Shown in pieces: positions 27,308 to 39,137 of a stretch of DNA of 64,000 bases. The notes beneath the pieces are model-generated. The model saw nothing but the letters and a program-made list of their open reading frames with translations. It ran no database searches and had not been told where the DNA came from. Source of the DNA: Naganishia liquefaciens (Eukaryota > Basidiomycota > Tremellomycetes > Filobasidiales > Filobasidiaceae). The position numbers and the translations under genes were made by a program. How positions within the stretch are numbered: position 1 is the first letter of the stretch; each line of letters begins with the position of its first letter. Location: NCBI GenBank assembly GCA_013423385.1, contig BLZA01000049.1, forward strand, positions 739,695 through 803,694, given 5' to 3'.

Positions 27308-28700
27308 ATGAAGCTCACCTTTGCCTTTATCACCAGCACTCTCATCGCCACCGCCGCTGCCATGCCCCTCGAAGAGCGGAAAAACCACGTCGACTGGTAT
27401 CAAGATCCGCGAGGCGATGTCGCCAAGTTGTTCATCCGAGAAGGCGGCAAGCCCGGCAAGCCCTCGCCGGGTCCTCAGTTTGGTTCCGATGGTGAGCGAT
27501 CCTCGTTTTGAAACTGATATCGAAAGCTAATCCTCGCCACAGCATGGAAGGCGCTTTACCCTCCGACCGACAAAGTTCCCGACGTATCCACCATTCCCGC
27601 CTCCTGGCTCGCGCGCTTGAAAGCCCTCAAGAAGACGTCCGCGTATCCCGCCGGCATACCATTGACCACCGCCGACGCTTCGGGCAACTTTGTTTACCCG
27701 GCAGGTACGGACCCGACCAGCGCCGAGGTCTGCAGTTTCCCCGCTGGATGCAACAAGGCGACGGATTTCTATGACTCGCCTGATGGAGTGTTGGCGGTGA
27801 GTAGTCCACCGGGGGAGGGGGGGGGGTCAAGGCTTCAGCGCTGATGCTCTTGTTCGCGAAGTTGTCGTTCGATGATGGGCCCACGGCATCCACGACCAAT
27901 CTGACGCATTTCATCGCCAAAAACAAGATCTCCGCGTCGCATAACAGTGAGTCTTGGCCCTTCAGCAAACGCCGAGGAGCATCGCTGACACCCGGACAGT
28001 GATCGGAAGTCGAATCGTGCAATTGTAAGTCTGCGATTCGAAATTATACTTCTTCTCTTATTGACCGACTGCCCGTCCAGCCCCGAGCAATACCGCCAGA
28101 TCGAGACTTCATCTGGTCATCTATCATGTCATACCTGGTCCCATCAACACATGTCGTCCCTTACAGACGAGCAAATCGTCGCCGAGATCGGGTTCACCCT
28201 GCAGATCGTCTTTGACGCCAGTGGCGTCGTGCCTGCATTCTGGAGGCCGCCGTACGGGGACGTGAGTAGTGTCGAAACGCTGGAAGAGAGTGGGGAGACA
28301 TGGTTGACAGAGTCGTCTGCCTCTTTCAGCTCGACAACCGGATCCGCTTCATCGCCGAATCCGTCTTCAACCTCATCACGGTCACCTGGAACCGCGATTC
28401 GCGGGACTGGGCGATCCCTTCGCTCTTTTCGCAAACGGTCCCGCTCTCGATCGAACAAGTCACGTCCTATGTCAACGGCAGCAAGAGCCCCGGAATGAAC
28501 ATTCTCGAGCACGAGTTGAACGATGCGTGCGTGAGCGTGTTTGAGGGCGTGTACCCGGCGTACGTCTCGAACGGGTGGGATATCAGGAACTTGCCTCAGG
28601 CGCTCAGCAAGGGAAAGGGGAAAGGGTATGTCGCGGGGGATGCTGCTCGAGAGGTCTCTCGAGGGGTTTCTACTGACGTTTTCCACACAGAAAACACTAG
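27308..28700 (+). CDS. Secreted chitin deacetylase
   Basis: Polysaccharide deacetylase (carbohydrate esterase 4) that converts chitin to chitosan in the cell wall. Seven exons (27308-27491, 27543-27796, 27862-27946, 28000-28024, 28081-28261, 28330-28625, 28691-28700) give 344 residues. A signal peptide (MKLTFAFITSTLIATAAA) is followed by a pro-like segment. The CE4 motifs are all visible: SFDDGP (catalytic Asp and metal Asp), HTWSHQH (metal His pair), RPPYGD, RDSRDW, and NILEHEL. The C-terminus is a short Lys/Gly stretch (SKGKGKGKH) without a GPI-anchor-like hydrophobic tail, so a soluble or wall-associated enzyme is inferred. A TATA box precedes it. An alternative read-through of the last intron would only change the C-terminal tail. 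Confidence 0.92.
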
Positions 28701-29069
28701 GTTGAAAGGACGAGGGCATGAAGTCAAGAGAGGCGCAAGGACGGCAAACGACATGAAAGCATATGTCGGGAATAAGGGAATACTGCCCATAAAATTGAAT
28801 GCACTGTATATGGGGCGACCCTGAGATGAATTGTACAGCATATAGCAAGGGAATACCACCGCAGCGGCTGGCGGCCGAAACAACCTCGTCCTGCCCTCCC
28901 TAGATGATATATCCTCATCCCTGATTTAATTGCCCTCATTACCTTTCGCCGCGCTGGTGTGGCGGCTGGTGCGCCCGACCCAACGCCCGGCGACCATAGA
29001 CCCCGCTCGCCGGAAATCAAGCGACGCGGCTCATTCTTCCTCGTGCAACTCGTCCAGGGAGACCACGCG
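28701..29069. other. Spacer between chitin deacetylase and transcription factor gene
   Basis: Chitin deacetylase 3' UTR and the promoter/5' UTR of the transcription factor gene. The frame of the downstream gene is open from 28959, but the first ATG is at 29070. Confidence 0.4.
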
Positions 29070-32000
29070 ATGGCTAACCCGTATCCACACCACCACATGT
29101 CCTACGCCAGTCCGACAACGCTCTACTCCTCGGGACTCGTCATCCCCACAAGCAACTCCCGTCCGGGCAGTCCCCAGACGGCGATGCAGGATCCCCGGAA
29201 ACGCGGCGCCGAGGGGGAAGCATACAGCAGAGGGGATCCGGGGAAGCGAGCCAGGATCGAGGAAGGGTATGCGAGGCACCCGCAGTCTACCGCAGGAGGA
29301 GGCGTGACGTCGGCAGAGACAGAGGATATCATGGCGGGTATTCGGGGCGCGTTCACGACGCATCCGTCGACCGTCGTCAATTCGGCGCATTCGTATCCCG
29401 GTGGACCGCCCTATCCAACATATACGGCCGCGCAGGGCTTTGCCGCTCCAGGAGGATTCGGAAGACAACAAGCGCACAGTCAGACGCCCGTCGGGGACGA
29501 GGAAGAAGACGAGGGGGAGAGTGACGAGGAAGACGAAGGGGACAAGGGCAGGGGCGAGGCGGGAGGTACGGGAGAGGAAAGGAAGAGGCCGAAAATGACC
29601 AGGGGCAGTCGGTAAGTCCGAGGATAGAGCCCGATCAAACAGGCTTGAGCGATTGGAAGGAGCGGGAATGAACGCGCTGCAGGCGTGGAGACCGCGTGGC
29701 TGTCGTAGAATGGCCGAGGACGAGTGACTCGGGCAGATGGAGCCATCATCGATGCACTGCAGGCGGAGCATTCTGGGCCGTCGTAGGATGGTCGAAAGTC
29801 AGCCTCGCATCAATCAGCCTGCTTGGACGCGCCACGATCGGGTTCCAGGATTCACCAGGAGTCAATGGTGGGGGGGCAAGCAAGAATGCTGCTTTCCAGA
29901 GATCGGGATGAAGGTGCAATTCGTCAAACGGAGCCCCTACCGCTTCTCGGCGAGCAAAACGGCCACATTTGTCGTCTTTGCAAAGCGCGAAGCCAAACAG
30001 GACAAATGAGGAACCGCGAAAGCTCGAACGGAGAGGAGATACCGCACCTGCAGACGACGCCGGCCATTTAACTCTGCTCTCTTCCGCTGCGATAATCGCG
30101 TGAGCACCTGATCTGTGCGAAAGGATTTCAGAGCAGACAGTAGTTGGTACAGAACGTCATCTCGCAAGGAGCACCCAGAAGTCGGCGTCGGAGGATGCAT
30201 GGCGCTCGATGCCTTCCACTTAGTTGGCGCAGTCAAACGACAGCGACTGAAACCATCGCGACATGATCAAGCGGACTCTTCAGGAGGTAAAGGCGGCCGG
30301 GTGTGTTACCGCTCACTTTCCGAACTGCTATCCATATGTGGACGGCGCCTCTCCGGAAGCTCGACAAAGTCACGAGATCTATCGAGGCAACGTCACAATC
30401 ACGTTGACTTCGTGGCAGAGAGCGCGATTTTGAAAGCGCAATATGACTTCCGGGTCACAGCTGGCGAGTCCTGACCGCGATCAGGCACAGGATGTGCAAA
30501 TTGTCCATGTCTCGCTGGTAGGAACAAGCGGGACTTGTTGCGGAACGGCATGAACGCTGCGAAGAGACCTTCATATCGGGAATAATCTTCTTCTTCTTTT
30601 TCTGCGAGACATACTTGACATCCTTGGCATCGTACTGAAGTCTATCTCAGCGCATGTACCGTCTGCCGGAGACTCAAAATGAAGTGCGTTGAAGCGGATA
30701 TCGAGAATGGTGTACCGTGCAAAGTGCGTGTCTTTGCCTCTTTCCAGACCAAATGTTGACCCTTCATAGCGCTGTCGAGCGGGAAACCTCAACTGCGTCT
30801 TCGAAGAAAGTCTGCGCGGCAAAAAGTCGAATCGCGGGAAAAAGAGCGAAGCGATGGCCAAGAGTCTGAAAAAGATGGAAGAGACGCTGCATACGGTAGG
30901 TTGGGCTTTTCCTCCCTAACATAGCTGACCCGGAACAGGTTTTGCGATCAATACATAATCCTGAACTGTCGGCTCGCTTGGCGAGCACCTTGCCGGAAAC
31001 CGAGGGCTCAAGCGACAGCACGGCGCAGGAATCCCGCTCGACCTATATGCCTCCTCCCATGACGCCTTCGTCCATGTCCCAGCCTCCCATGACGGCCATC
31101 GAGTTTTCCAAACTTTTGCGCAAAAGCAATAATCTACCTTCAAACGGATCGGCCGTGTATTCCCCGGGGCAAGCGTCAACGACAGGGTCTATCTTGTCGA
31201 CGGGACCTGGAACTGCTCCTCTGCCCATAGTCCAAGAACAAGGGAATACAAAGACACCATTGACGCTTAGCCCTCGACTGCAAAGCCTTCCCGACAACGC
31301 CATCAACCCGCTTGGCCTCTTGGCTGAAGCAAGTCTGCAAAACTCGCATCGCAAGAAATCGTTTACGGGTGGAGCAGCCGGTGCCGCTCGGGGCTTGGCC
31401 GAAGGCAGTCGCGGCACGAGCGTCAGCGCAAATGGGAACCAAGACCAGGGAGTAAACGGAAGTAACGCGGGAGACAAGACATCATCCATGGGTGCCAACA
31501 ATGATCTCGGCCCGAGTGCGCTCGACGATGTTGAGGAGGATGGCGCGGAAGGCCAGTCGTCCGGGGATGCCCCGCGTTTTGGCGTATCGCACGAGGGCTA
31601 CTTCAAGCCCGGTGGGATGACCATTGTTCCTCTACGAGCGGTCTTGTTGGAGCGCGAAGTGAGTTGAGCGCAGGCAGTAAAGATCTCGACTGACCTTGCT
31701 CAGCTCAAACCCGAGATCCTGACATTCATCACGCCAGATGAAGTACACGACTTGTTTGACATTTACTACTCGAGAATCCACCCGCAGGTGCCTGTGCTAT
31801 CCAAAGTGCTGCATACGCCAAGCTCCGTCTGCTCCCGCTCACCATTCCTGCTCACGACGTGAGTTGAAGTGTCTTGCTCAAGGCTGATGCTGACGCCCAT
31901 GCAGTGTCTGCGCGATAGCGAGCCGTTACTATGACAAGAAGCGCGACCTCTATCCACGTTTAGCAGCTGTTGCTCGACGTCTCGTCTGGGACATGTCTGC

Positions 32001-34272
32001 CAAGGGTTACAAGTCGGTAGAGATCATTCAGGCATTCCTGCTGCAGGCTTGTTACACGCTGAGTCCAACCGAACGGTGAGTATGGCCGTTACGGAAGCAG
32101 CTGCTGCTGACTAGGCACAGATGGGAACAAGATCAGTCGTACATGCTTCTCGGAATGGCTGTCAGGATGGGGCTTGACTTGAATCTGTATCGCAAGAATG
32201 AGCACGGCAAGGTATTCACAGATGAGGACCGCACGCGAGCCTACGAAGTGAGTAACATGTCCCTCATTCGACCTCGTCCTTATCATCTGCCAGATACAAA
32301 ACAGGGAGAGGACGTGGATATTGGCCGTTGCTCTGGATCAGTCGCGCAGCGCACAGGTGAGTCTTGTGAGCCTTGTCGATTCCCATCTTACTCCATTTGC
32401 AGATGGGCAAACCATGCACCGCCTTCACGGACGTCGTGATTCAGTCTGCCCAATCGCCCATGTGGTATGGCGGTCCATATAGCCAGCCGGAAGACATTCA
32501 GCTCGGGGGATATCTCCAACTTCAGCGGATCATTGCGCGGGCCCTGCAAATCATCAACTCACCATCACAGGCACAGAAGGGTCTGGCACCTAGTTTGGAC
32601 TATAATGCTGTTTTGCGCATCTTTCAGGAAGAGTTGGATGCTTGGCAGCGTTGGTGCCTTGCTCCGTAAGTCTCCTTTGCATCCAGGCTGAGCCGTACTG
32701 ATGTGATAACAGATATGACGAACTTAATGAGAGAGGTCAAGGTGCATCAAGGGCCACAGTCGAGTTCTACTACAATTACAATACCCTCCTGCTTGCGAGT
32801 TTTGGTCTGGAGAACGCCATTCAGCGGACTCCTATCGATGTGCCGTTATACTTTCACAAGGTGTACGAATCTGCTTGGGTGAGTCGAGGCAGCTCAGATA
32901 AGGGGAATTGCTGACTCCTCTACAGGCCATTAGCGAGATATCGGTTGGCATGCTAGCGACAACGAACGAAATTGCCTACTTTACGGACAGCCAGAACGTC
33001 TTCTTGTCGTATGCAATGCTATCTTTGCTCAAGGTGGGTGCAGAACAGCCTCGGTTATACGCATATCTGACCTCCTGCTCCAGTTGCTCAAACCCGAATT
33101 CAAAAAGTTCATTTCTGATCCACACCGCGTCTTGGATCGGGTCAACGATGTCATAAATGTTATGAATGCGGCTGCACGCGATCCGCAACATTCTCCTGGA
33201 TTATACGCCGTACTATTGCGATCTATCGTCAACAGCAAGCGCGAAGACATGAAATCGGAAGCGACAACGGATAGTCGACAGCAAAACTTGATGTTCTCGA
33301 TGCATCCTACGTCTAGCGGCGTCGTCGATCCACAACAGCTGCTAGCCGATCCCGCAAACCAGCAATCCCTCACAAATACGGACGTTCCTCAAAGCGTGAC
33401 TATGAACTTCATGGGAGATGATAGTGACAACGTCATATTCCGTCGACTACAAACTTCCTTTGTGTCGGATCCTGCCAAGGCCGGAATGGGTGCTCCGTAA
33501 GTAAGCTGCCGATTCACAATATAGCTTACTCACTCCTGGCCATCGGCAGGAATGCGCAACCTCAACTATCAGCGAACTCGGGGCCGACCCTGGCAGGCCA
33601 GCACGAAGCGTCTGTCCCATCGACGCCCGCAGGACCTTTTGGCAACGGATCTGCGTTTGCTGGACAGGACAGCAAGAGCCATGCCTCATGGCCTCGAGCT
33701 ACTGGACAGCCGGCCACCGGGGATACTCCGATGGACAGCAGCACCGCAGACTTTGGGGGCCTGGCGGCAACACCAGCCACTTCGCGTTCAAATGCTGGCC
33801 ATCAGAATCTGCTGAACGGTCTGTGGAGTCAAATGAATCACGGCTACAGCGAAGGCAATCCAGAGGTGCCGCCGCAAGCTATGCAGCAGATGCCGCAGCA
33901 GCCGCCACAGCCGTTTGACATCAATAACATGTTTGGCATTCAGGATCTGCAATGGGATTCTTCATTATTACTACCAGTAAGTTGGAACGCAGACGATAAC
34001 GTTTCCGACTAATGATTCGTATCTCAGGGATTTGACGGGTTTGGTAACCTTGAGCTTTCGGGAGGACTCATTCACACGCGGTTCGGATCCGGTTTCATGT
34101 GAGTCCGCCTGTGCATACCCTTGTCTGATTATGCTGAATAAGGTACTGCCACAGATCGCCTAGCTTCACGCCACTTGCTTCGAGGCAAGGCAGTCCTGTC
34201 CGGTCATCTATGGCGGTGACAACGCCACATCCCACCAATAACACGTCTACGACGCCGAACCAACCGCAATAA
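29070..34272 (+). CDS. Zn(II)2Cys6 fungal transcription factor
   Basis: Nuclear DNA-binding regulator of the Gal4 type with a fungal-specific middle homology domain. Fifteen exons give 1180 residues in phase: 29070-29611, 30651-30723, 30770-30895, 30939-31658, 31704-31858, 31905-32075, 32121-32247, 32294-32356, 32403-32665, 32713-32878, 32926-33033, 33084-33496, 33550-33976, 34028-34098 and 34155-34272. The acidic, basic N-terminal exon ends RPKMTRGSR. The zinc cluster is ACTVCRRLKMKC-(x)-PCKRCRAGNLNC, followed by a basic linker and coiled coil (KSLKKMEETLHTVLRSI). The middle domain begins LKPEILTFITPDEVHDLFDIYY and includes QDQSYMLLGMAVRMGLDLNL. The tail is Gln/Pro/Asn-rich, probably activating. 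The first intron is 1039 nt, some 20 times the local norm, and sits immediately before the zinc cluster. Target genes cannot be inferred. Confidence 0.85.
29612..30650 (+). other. Unusually long (1039 nt) intron of the transcription factor gene
   Basis: Opens GTAAGTCC and ends with the pyrimidine-rich TCTATCTCAG. Its splice sites restore codon R (CG|C) between RGS and ACTVC. It holds no recognised gene. Two related segments near 29665-29735 and 29745-29815 share GCAGGCG...GTCGTAG(A/G)ATGG, hinting at a decayed repeat or insertion. Confidence 0.55.
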
Positions 34273-34508
34273 GGCTGGGAAGAGACATTTAGCGTGGGAA
34301 CAAGTTGTACTAGGTTGTATCGATAATTTGACCCATGGCATTATTTTCCTCATCCAGGACGTGTCCAAGCAGTCCTGCGAGGTCGTATCGCTGCGATATA
34401 CGACGTCGCCTGCTACGCACACCGACATTCTACATGTCGAACGGACCAGGATGCTCGGGATTCGGGTAGACAAGCACGACCCTCATATCTGGCAAGATCT
34501 TCTCCTAT
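34273..34508. other. Convergent 3' spacer
   Basis: Space between the stops of the transcription factor gene (+) and HUB1 (-); 3' UTRs only. Confidence 0.4.
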
Positions 34509-34905
34509 CTAGTACATCTCGAGACTCTGAGGGCAAGAGTAATCAGCAGGGACCCCATTTACAGGAGTGTCGTGACTCACCATGCCATCGTGAATCTCGT
34601 AGTCCCGCAGCTCGATATGGTCTTTGAAAACAGTATACCTATTGATTCGACAGGTGAGTTTTCAAGCACTCATCCTGGCGTGTAGACGGACCATTTCTTC
34701 AACTGGATCTTGCTGGCGTTTGTTCCCGTCTGCGCCGCGATCAACTTTTTCAAATCTCCCACGGTGTCAGTTGGCGAGCACTTGACGCGGACTAGAAGCA
34801 AGCGGGCGCGGGCGTTCACATCAAGTTCAACGACTGCTGCGCGCGATGAAAAGGCAAGGGCATACCTTTCCGGCCGAGACGATCGTTGGCGATAACTTCG
34901 ATCAT
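34509..34905 (-). CDS. HUB1: Ubiquitin-like modifier Hub1/UBL5
   Basis: Small ubiquitin-fold protein that binds spliceosomal Snu66 non-covalently and adjusts splice-site choice. Four exons reconstruct about 71 residues: [13 protein letters not shown], then [23 protein letters not shown]-, [29 protein letters not shown], and SLEMY. The second intron uses the less common donor GTCCGT. The C-terminus normally reads LELYY; here it is LEMY, without a diglycine, as expected for Hub1. No long open frame covers it, so it is easily overlooked. Assignment is firm. Confidence 0.93.
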
Positions 34906-35159
34906 TGGTGCGAAAGATTGTGGCGGCGGTGGCGGAGGCGCTCTGCGTAGACGAGAGGAAAATTAGTGATGTTGGCCGAGGAAAGACGAGAATCTGATGA
35001 TCTGCGTTGCGGCAGATGTCGGGTTTTGGGCTGGAGCTGGCCCGCAGGCCATGCGAGCGGTTGGCCGGGCCCGGTACATTCGCGTCAGGTTTACTCATAT
35101 CCATTCAGCTGGATGTCCAACCGCCAGGGATGGGATTGAGGGAGAGTCTTTACAGGTGC

Positions 35160-35965
35160 GCTTGTCACCTACGGCATACCCCTCTCGTATAAGAAGGCGA
35201 GCGTGGCCGTGCTGAGCAGTCGACGCCCCGATGGACTCTCGAGGCGAGTCCGTGTCTGAACATGTTTACGGATGGTCGATGAATACCGACGAGGGTGAGA
35301 CTTTACCGGAGATCGGTATTCCAGCAAGTGCACATGACGACCGACATCCTTCGACGAAATCATTTTCTTCCTCGTCCACAAGACCCTCTCGCACGGTTTG
35401 CGCCTGAACATGTCACGTCCTTCCCCTCGTTCCACCAGTAAAGCTCAAACGTCCGGAAACTCCAGAAATTCCCGTACAAGGAAACGCTCAACACTCACCT
35501 CTTTTCCGGTCTTGGCTCATTCCTTGTCTCGACTCTCCTCAAATCGTCGCCGCCCCGATACCCGGGCCTACCATCGCTCCTATTCCGATCCACACCCCTG
35601 TCCCTGTCCCGTGCCCCATCCCTATCCCACGGCTCGCCCCGATCCCTTCGATCATCCCTGGTAGGCACGCGTTCCAACGGCGCCCCACCCCGATACTCCC
35701 CCCTCCGCCGCTCCAACTCATCATCCCCCGTTTCCCTCCTCCTCCTCCTCGGTGGACTTTTCTCCCTCTCTGTATCCCCACGATCCCGCCCGGCCCCGCT
35801 CATCCGATCCAAGGGGTCCCGACGAGTGGAGAATGATCCGGTACTGCCGGTCGTCATCGCCGACGCACGGTCATCGCGATCGCGCCGAGGCTCGCGCGCC
35901 GTCTTCTTGTAGAATGAGAGCTCGCGCGGACGGCGTGTCTCGCGTGGTGGTGAGGGGCGGTCCAT
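35160..35965 (-). CDS. Arg/Asp-rich protein, possibly RNA-processing
   Basis: The first exon, 35965-35499, encodes MDRPSPPRETRRPRELSFYKKTARE, followed by about 130 residues dominated by R, D, E and G (for example SPPRRRRRETGDDELERRRGEYRGG and RDRDRGVDRNRSDGRPGYRGG). Such RD/RE-rich tracts are common in splicing and mRNP proteins, but no folded domain is seen. The donor GTGAGT after PEKR is good. The continuation is ambiguous: several acceptors around 35410-35460 give different tails, and the stop near 35160 is a guess. I do not recognise the family. The first exon looks real because of its consistent composition over 150 codons and the clear ATG. Confidence 0.5.
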
Positions 35966-36548
35966 GGTGGTGGGAACGGGAGTGTGAGAGTGTGGACGTC
36001 GAGTGGATTAGGTAGAGGGTGCAAGCGACTGATGATGAACAGCACGCGGGACGGTATCCGCAACTCTCGGCGGCCGGGTGTCCAGCGTTTGGGGCGGGGG
36101 GCACCGACCGCCGCCGCGGCAGATCAGGCTGGACGTCATGATAGCCCCATCCTATGTGTGGACGTCCGATGGCTAGTCAATATGAGCGTTTTCCCAAACG
36201 GCGTTCAGTATATGCCGCAGAGGGAGTCCGCCCATAATGAGAAGAACCTGTAGCTCAGGGGACATGTGCAACGGACCCCAGCACGATTTATTCGATCATT
36301 CAGCCATGGTACGTCGAAGTTGGGCGCACAGTCGCAAGGCATCATGCCGCATTGCCTATGTTGCACCTTGTCTTGAAACTCTTAGCGAATTCAGATCGTA
36401 GTGTACCGCTAGCCGGGGCGAGTGCTCGACTATCAGTCAGCGGGAGGGGTGAGAGGAAAAACAGTTTACCATGTAAATGAGGCAAAATGTCGCGCGTGAA
36501 AATGTCGCCAATTCAATTGCATAACACAAGGGCGAGACAAGTGCCAAG
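35966..36548. other. Intergenic
   Basis: Upstream flank of the Arg-rich gene (GC-rich up to 36130) followed by AT-richer sequence. No supported gene. Confidence 0.3.
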
Positions 36549-37360
36549 TCACTGTCTGGCTCTTGCTGCCTTTTGAGCAGACATGGCTTGCTCTAGCAGC
36601 TCGCGTTGCGCCAGAAAGATGTTCCCGTCAGCCACGCCCCCTTGCTGCTCCCATTCAAGTTCCCTTTGCGATTCCCCTCGAAGCTCTTCCAGCTCCATTG
36701 CCATCTCTTCCTGAGTATCTTCCAATCCATTCTGTGATTCCCTCTGTCGTTGCCACTGCATGTACCATAGTATGTACCTCCATGGATAAGTACCTGGTTC
36801 AGGAAAAGTCCAGGGACAAGTATCCCCTTTGCGGTGTCTGGCAGACCATATGTCATGAATGACAACCTGGACTCGAGCGCGTGCTGAGTCATCAGGCGGT
36901 GGTGGCAATGCTTTGATGGAAATGCTATGGAAGACCAGCCATCGTCTAAGCGCGCGAGAACGGTAAACAAGAGAGATGGACCATCCAATGCATAGACATG
37001 TTGTAGTAGTTCTCTCTCCGAACGAATATTGCTTGTTATAGCGTCACTGCTCGTTTGGCGAGAACCAGAGCCAGTCCGGGCTCAGTTCATGACACCATAC
37101 CATCGCGGCGATCTGCTCAGGAATCGGTAGAGCATTCTTGATGGAAGGCGTTTCGTCAGCAGAAGCAATTTGGAGCTGGTGCCTGGAGCGACTGTCCCTT
37201 GAGAAAGCGTAGGGGCAGTCCGAGATATCGAGGGCTCCGATGAACCGGTCAGAAAGGACAGCGTAAGGGATTCAAAGCTTCCCCCCTTGTTCATGATTTC
37301 TTGCGGGCTCCGTTGTAGACTATGACAATGCGAAGCAAGGACTTTCTTCACGTAGCCAAA
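36549..37360 (-). CDS. Hypothetical protein, model uncertain
   Basis: A minus-strand frame ending at 36549 reads back through about 150 codons: SLVYRSRALRRWLVFHSISIK, PPPPDDSARARVQVV, WSARHRKGDTCPWTF, then a Gln/Glu-rich helix (QRQRESQNGLEDTQEEMAMELEELRGESQ) and a basic end (SAQKAARARQ). A second open segment, 37351-37082, without ATG, could be an upstream exon. Composition looks coding (predicted helix, balanced usage), but no start or family is clear. It may be a lineage-specific or decaying gene next to the tandem duplication. Confidence 0.35.
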
Positions 37361-37946
37361 TGCAAATTATACAGTTTCTGCTTTGTGGAAATCAACGGGG
37401 TCACTGTCATGAATGATCACTTTCACGAAAGAAGGCTTTTCTTGTGAAGCTTCTCTCTACTTAGACGTCTGTCCGAAGGCGGCTGAAGCTTGCAATCTCT
37501 TTGGGGTGCAATACAGCACCGCACGGTAAAGGTCCTTCAACCTGACTTTAGCCTTGCTTCCTCATGATCCTCAAAGAGCTGCCTAGATCTCCTTGGATCC
37601 AAATTCATTGCGCATGACGATCGCACGTGGGCATTTCAGAAGGTTCCCGTTGTTGAAGCCCATGGATCTCCGTTCAAATCCAAATCTTTTCTTCATCAAT
37701 CTGACAGTATTTGCAATCACAGGTATGTACAACTCTGGCTTCAACTGCTATTGGTTTTTTCTAAATGTGATCATCTCCCGAGCGCCAGTACCGCTTGGGC
37801 ATTTTTCGAGATAAGAAAGGAGAAGCGCTTTGCCCTCCTTTCACTCCGTTTCTCAACAAGGAGTTCCCCCGAAAGGAAGTAGGGAGAGAAAATCACCATC
37901 CATGTCAAATCTCTCGCATACAAGAAGGCAGATCCTCGCTTGACTC
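37361..37946. other. Flank of tandem duplication, left part
   Basis: No firm gene. From about 37770 on, it aligns by eye with 39135-39290, the matching part of the second copy (shared TACCGCTTGGG, then TACAAGAAGGCAGATCC against TATAAGAAGGTGGATCC). Copy A carries an extra stretch of about 80 nt around 37810-37890. Confidence 0.4.
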
Positions 37947-38780
37947 ATGACTTCAGGAGATCCTGCATTCACCTCACCACATTCACTAATGTCCACCGAT
38001 TCTGTGAATGAGGCGACCCCTGTGCCTTTTCGGGATGGATATGATGCATTACAGTGGATCATTGGGGTCAGCGATCCGCAGGGAGAAAAGCAAAAAGTCC
38101 CCGGAGAGGTCTACATCTCAGAACCAGACCGTTTTCGGCATTTGAAAAGCAACATTTCGGGCTGGGCTAAGGGCCAACGCACTAGGTGGAACTCATTCTC
38201 GAGCATTTTGAGGTTAGAAGAAGAATCGGGACAAGCCACGGACAGCGGAAGCCGCGGTATCGTCGAGGACCTCTGCAATCACCTTGAGGAACTAGTGAAA
38301 CGCGTAGATACCGACGAGGTATCTGAATGGGCTTTGACCGGCTTTGTCTACTCCTATCCCGATATAGGAGCTTCCATTGAAATCACAGATACCCTCTTGA
38401 GTAGCCTTGAGAGGGTCAAAGAGGATGGCTCGACAGCTTCAGAGCTCGGCGAGATGGCGAAAACCGCGAGGGAGTGTTTTCCGCAAGCGGATTACCGTAA
38501 ATTTGGCAAACTACTCACCCATGTCTCTCAACCTTCCATCAGCGAAGAGTACTCAGTCACTGCCCGCAATCTTCGACGACTATCGGTAAAGGGTCGGGGT
38601 GAAAGATTGAACGGGAGAGTCGTGACAACCCCAGATGCACAGAGTAGATTGCTGGATGCGCCTTCAACGTCCTCGAATTCCGCAGACATAGGCAGCGGCA
38701 GCAGAGATGAGAGCGCCTCGCCCGCTCGAAGTCTATATGACGGACTGGGTGGCTCGGGGGCTAGCGCCGTGTCGCGATAG
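37947..38780 (+). CDS. Hypothetical protein, intact copy of a tandem pair
   Basis: Single open exon of 277 residues from ATG 37947 to TAG 38780. The N-terminus reads DGYDALQWIIGVSDPQGEKQKVPGEVYISEPDRFRHL, and a helical middle holds LCNHLEELVKRV and DTLLSSLERVKEDGS. The tail is Ser/Gly/Ala-rich (TSSNSADIGSGSRDESASPARS) and ends AVSR. There is no signal peptide, membrane helix or known domain. It is highly similar in order and motif to the broken copy at 39.1-39.9 kb. An upstream exon carrying a SLAYKK-DPR-THD motif is possible, because that stretch is also conserved between the copies. Function unknown; probably a lineage-specific family. Confidence 0.55.
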   Translation: MTSGDPAFTSPHSLMSTDSVNEATPVPFRDGYDALQWIIGVSDPQGEKQKVPGEVYISEPDRFRHLKSNISGWAKGQRTRWNSFSSILRLEEESGQATDSGSRGIVEDLCNHLEELVKRVDTDEVSEWALTGFVYSYPDIGASIEITDTLLSSLERVKEDGSTASELGEMAKTARECFPQADYRKFGKLLTHVSQPSISEEYSVTARNLRRLSVKGRGERLNGRVVTTPDAQSRLLDAPSTSSNSADIGSGSRDESASPARSLYDGLGGSGASAVSR

Positions 38781-39137
38781 TGTGCTGAACGTACCTGCAT
38801 TGTGAAACACGTCTATCTTGCCTCGCATGTAACGACAAAGCTGTAATCTAGTGGCAGATGGATGACATCCAATTATGCTTCTCTGCCCAACGATTGACCA
38901 ATCCATTTGGAGGAAATGAGACTGCTATCAGGGCAATTGGAAACAGGCAAGCTCAAAGTAATTTATTGGAACCAGATCTCTTCTCTTCTCTATCGATCTG
39001 GCAGCATTCGCCACCATCAGTACGCATATAGGAAAAGCTCCTTCTTAGGCTCTTAGCTCAGTAGGAAGATTTTCCCACCTCATCGGCTGCTTGTGCGTTC
39101 TGGTTCTTACTGTGGTGAAATCTTGTCAGACCCCACC
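38781..39137. other. Spacer between the tandem copies
   Basis: Its first half corresponds to sequence 3' of the second copy (shared ATTATGCTTCTCT and the GAGACTG...GG(C/G)AATT segments at about 38870-38960 and 40395-40490), so the duplication includes 3' flank. No gene. Confidence 0.45.
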
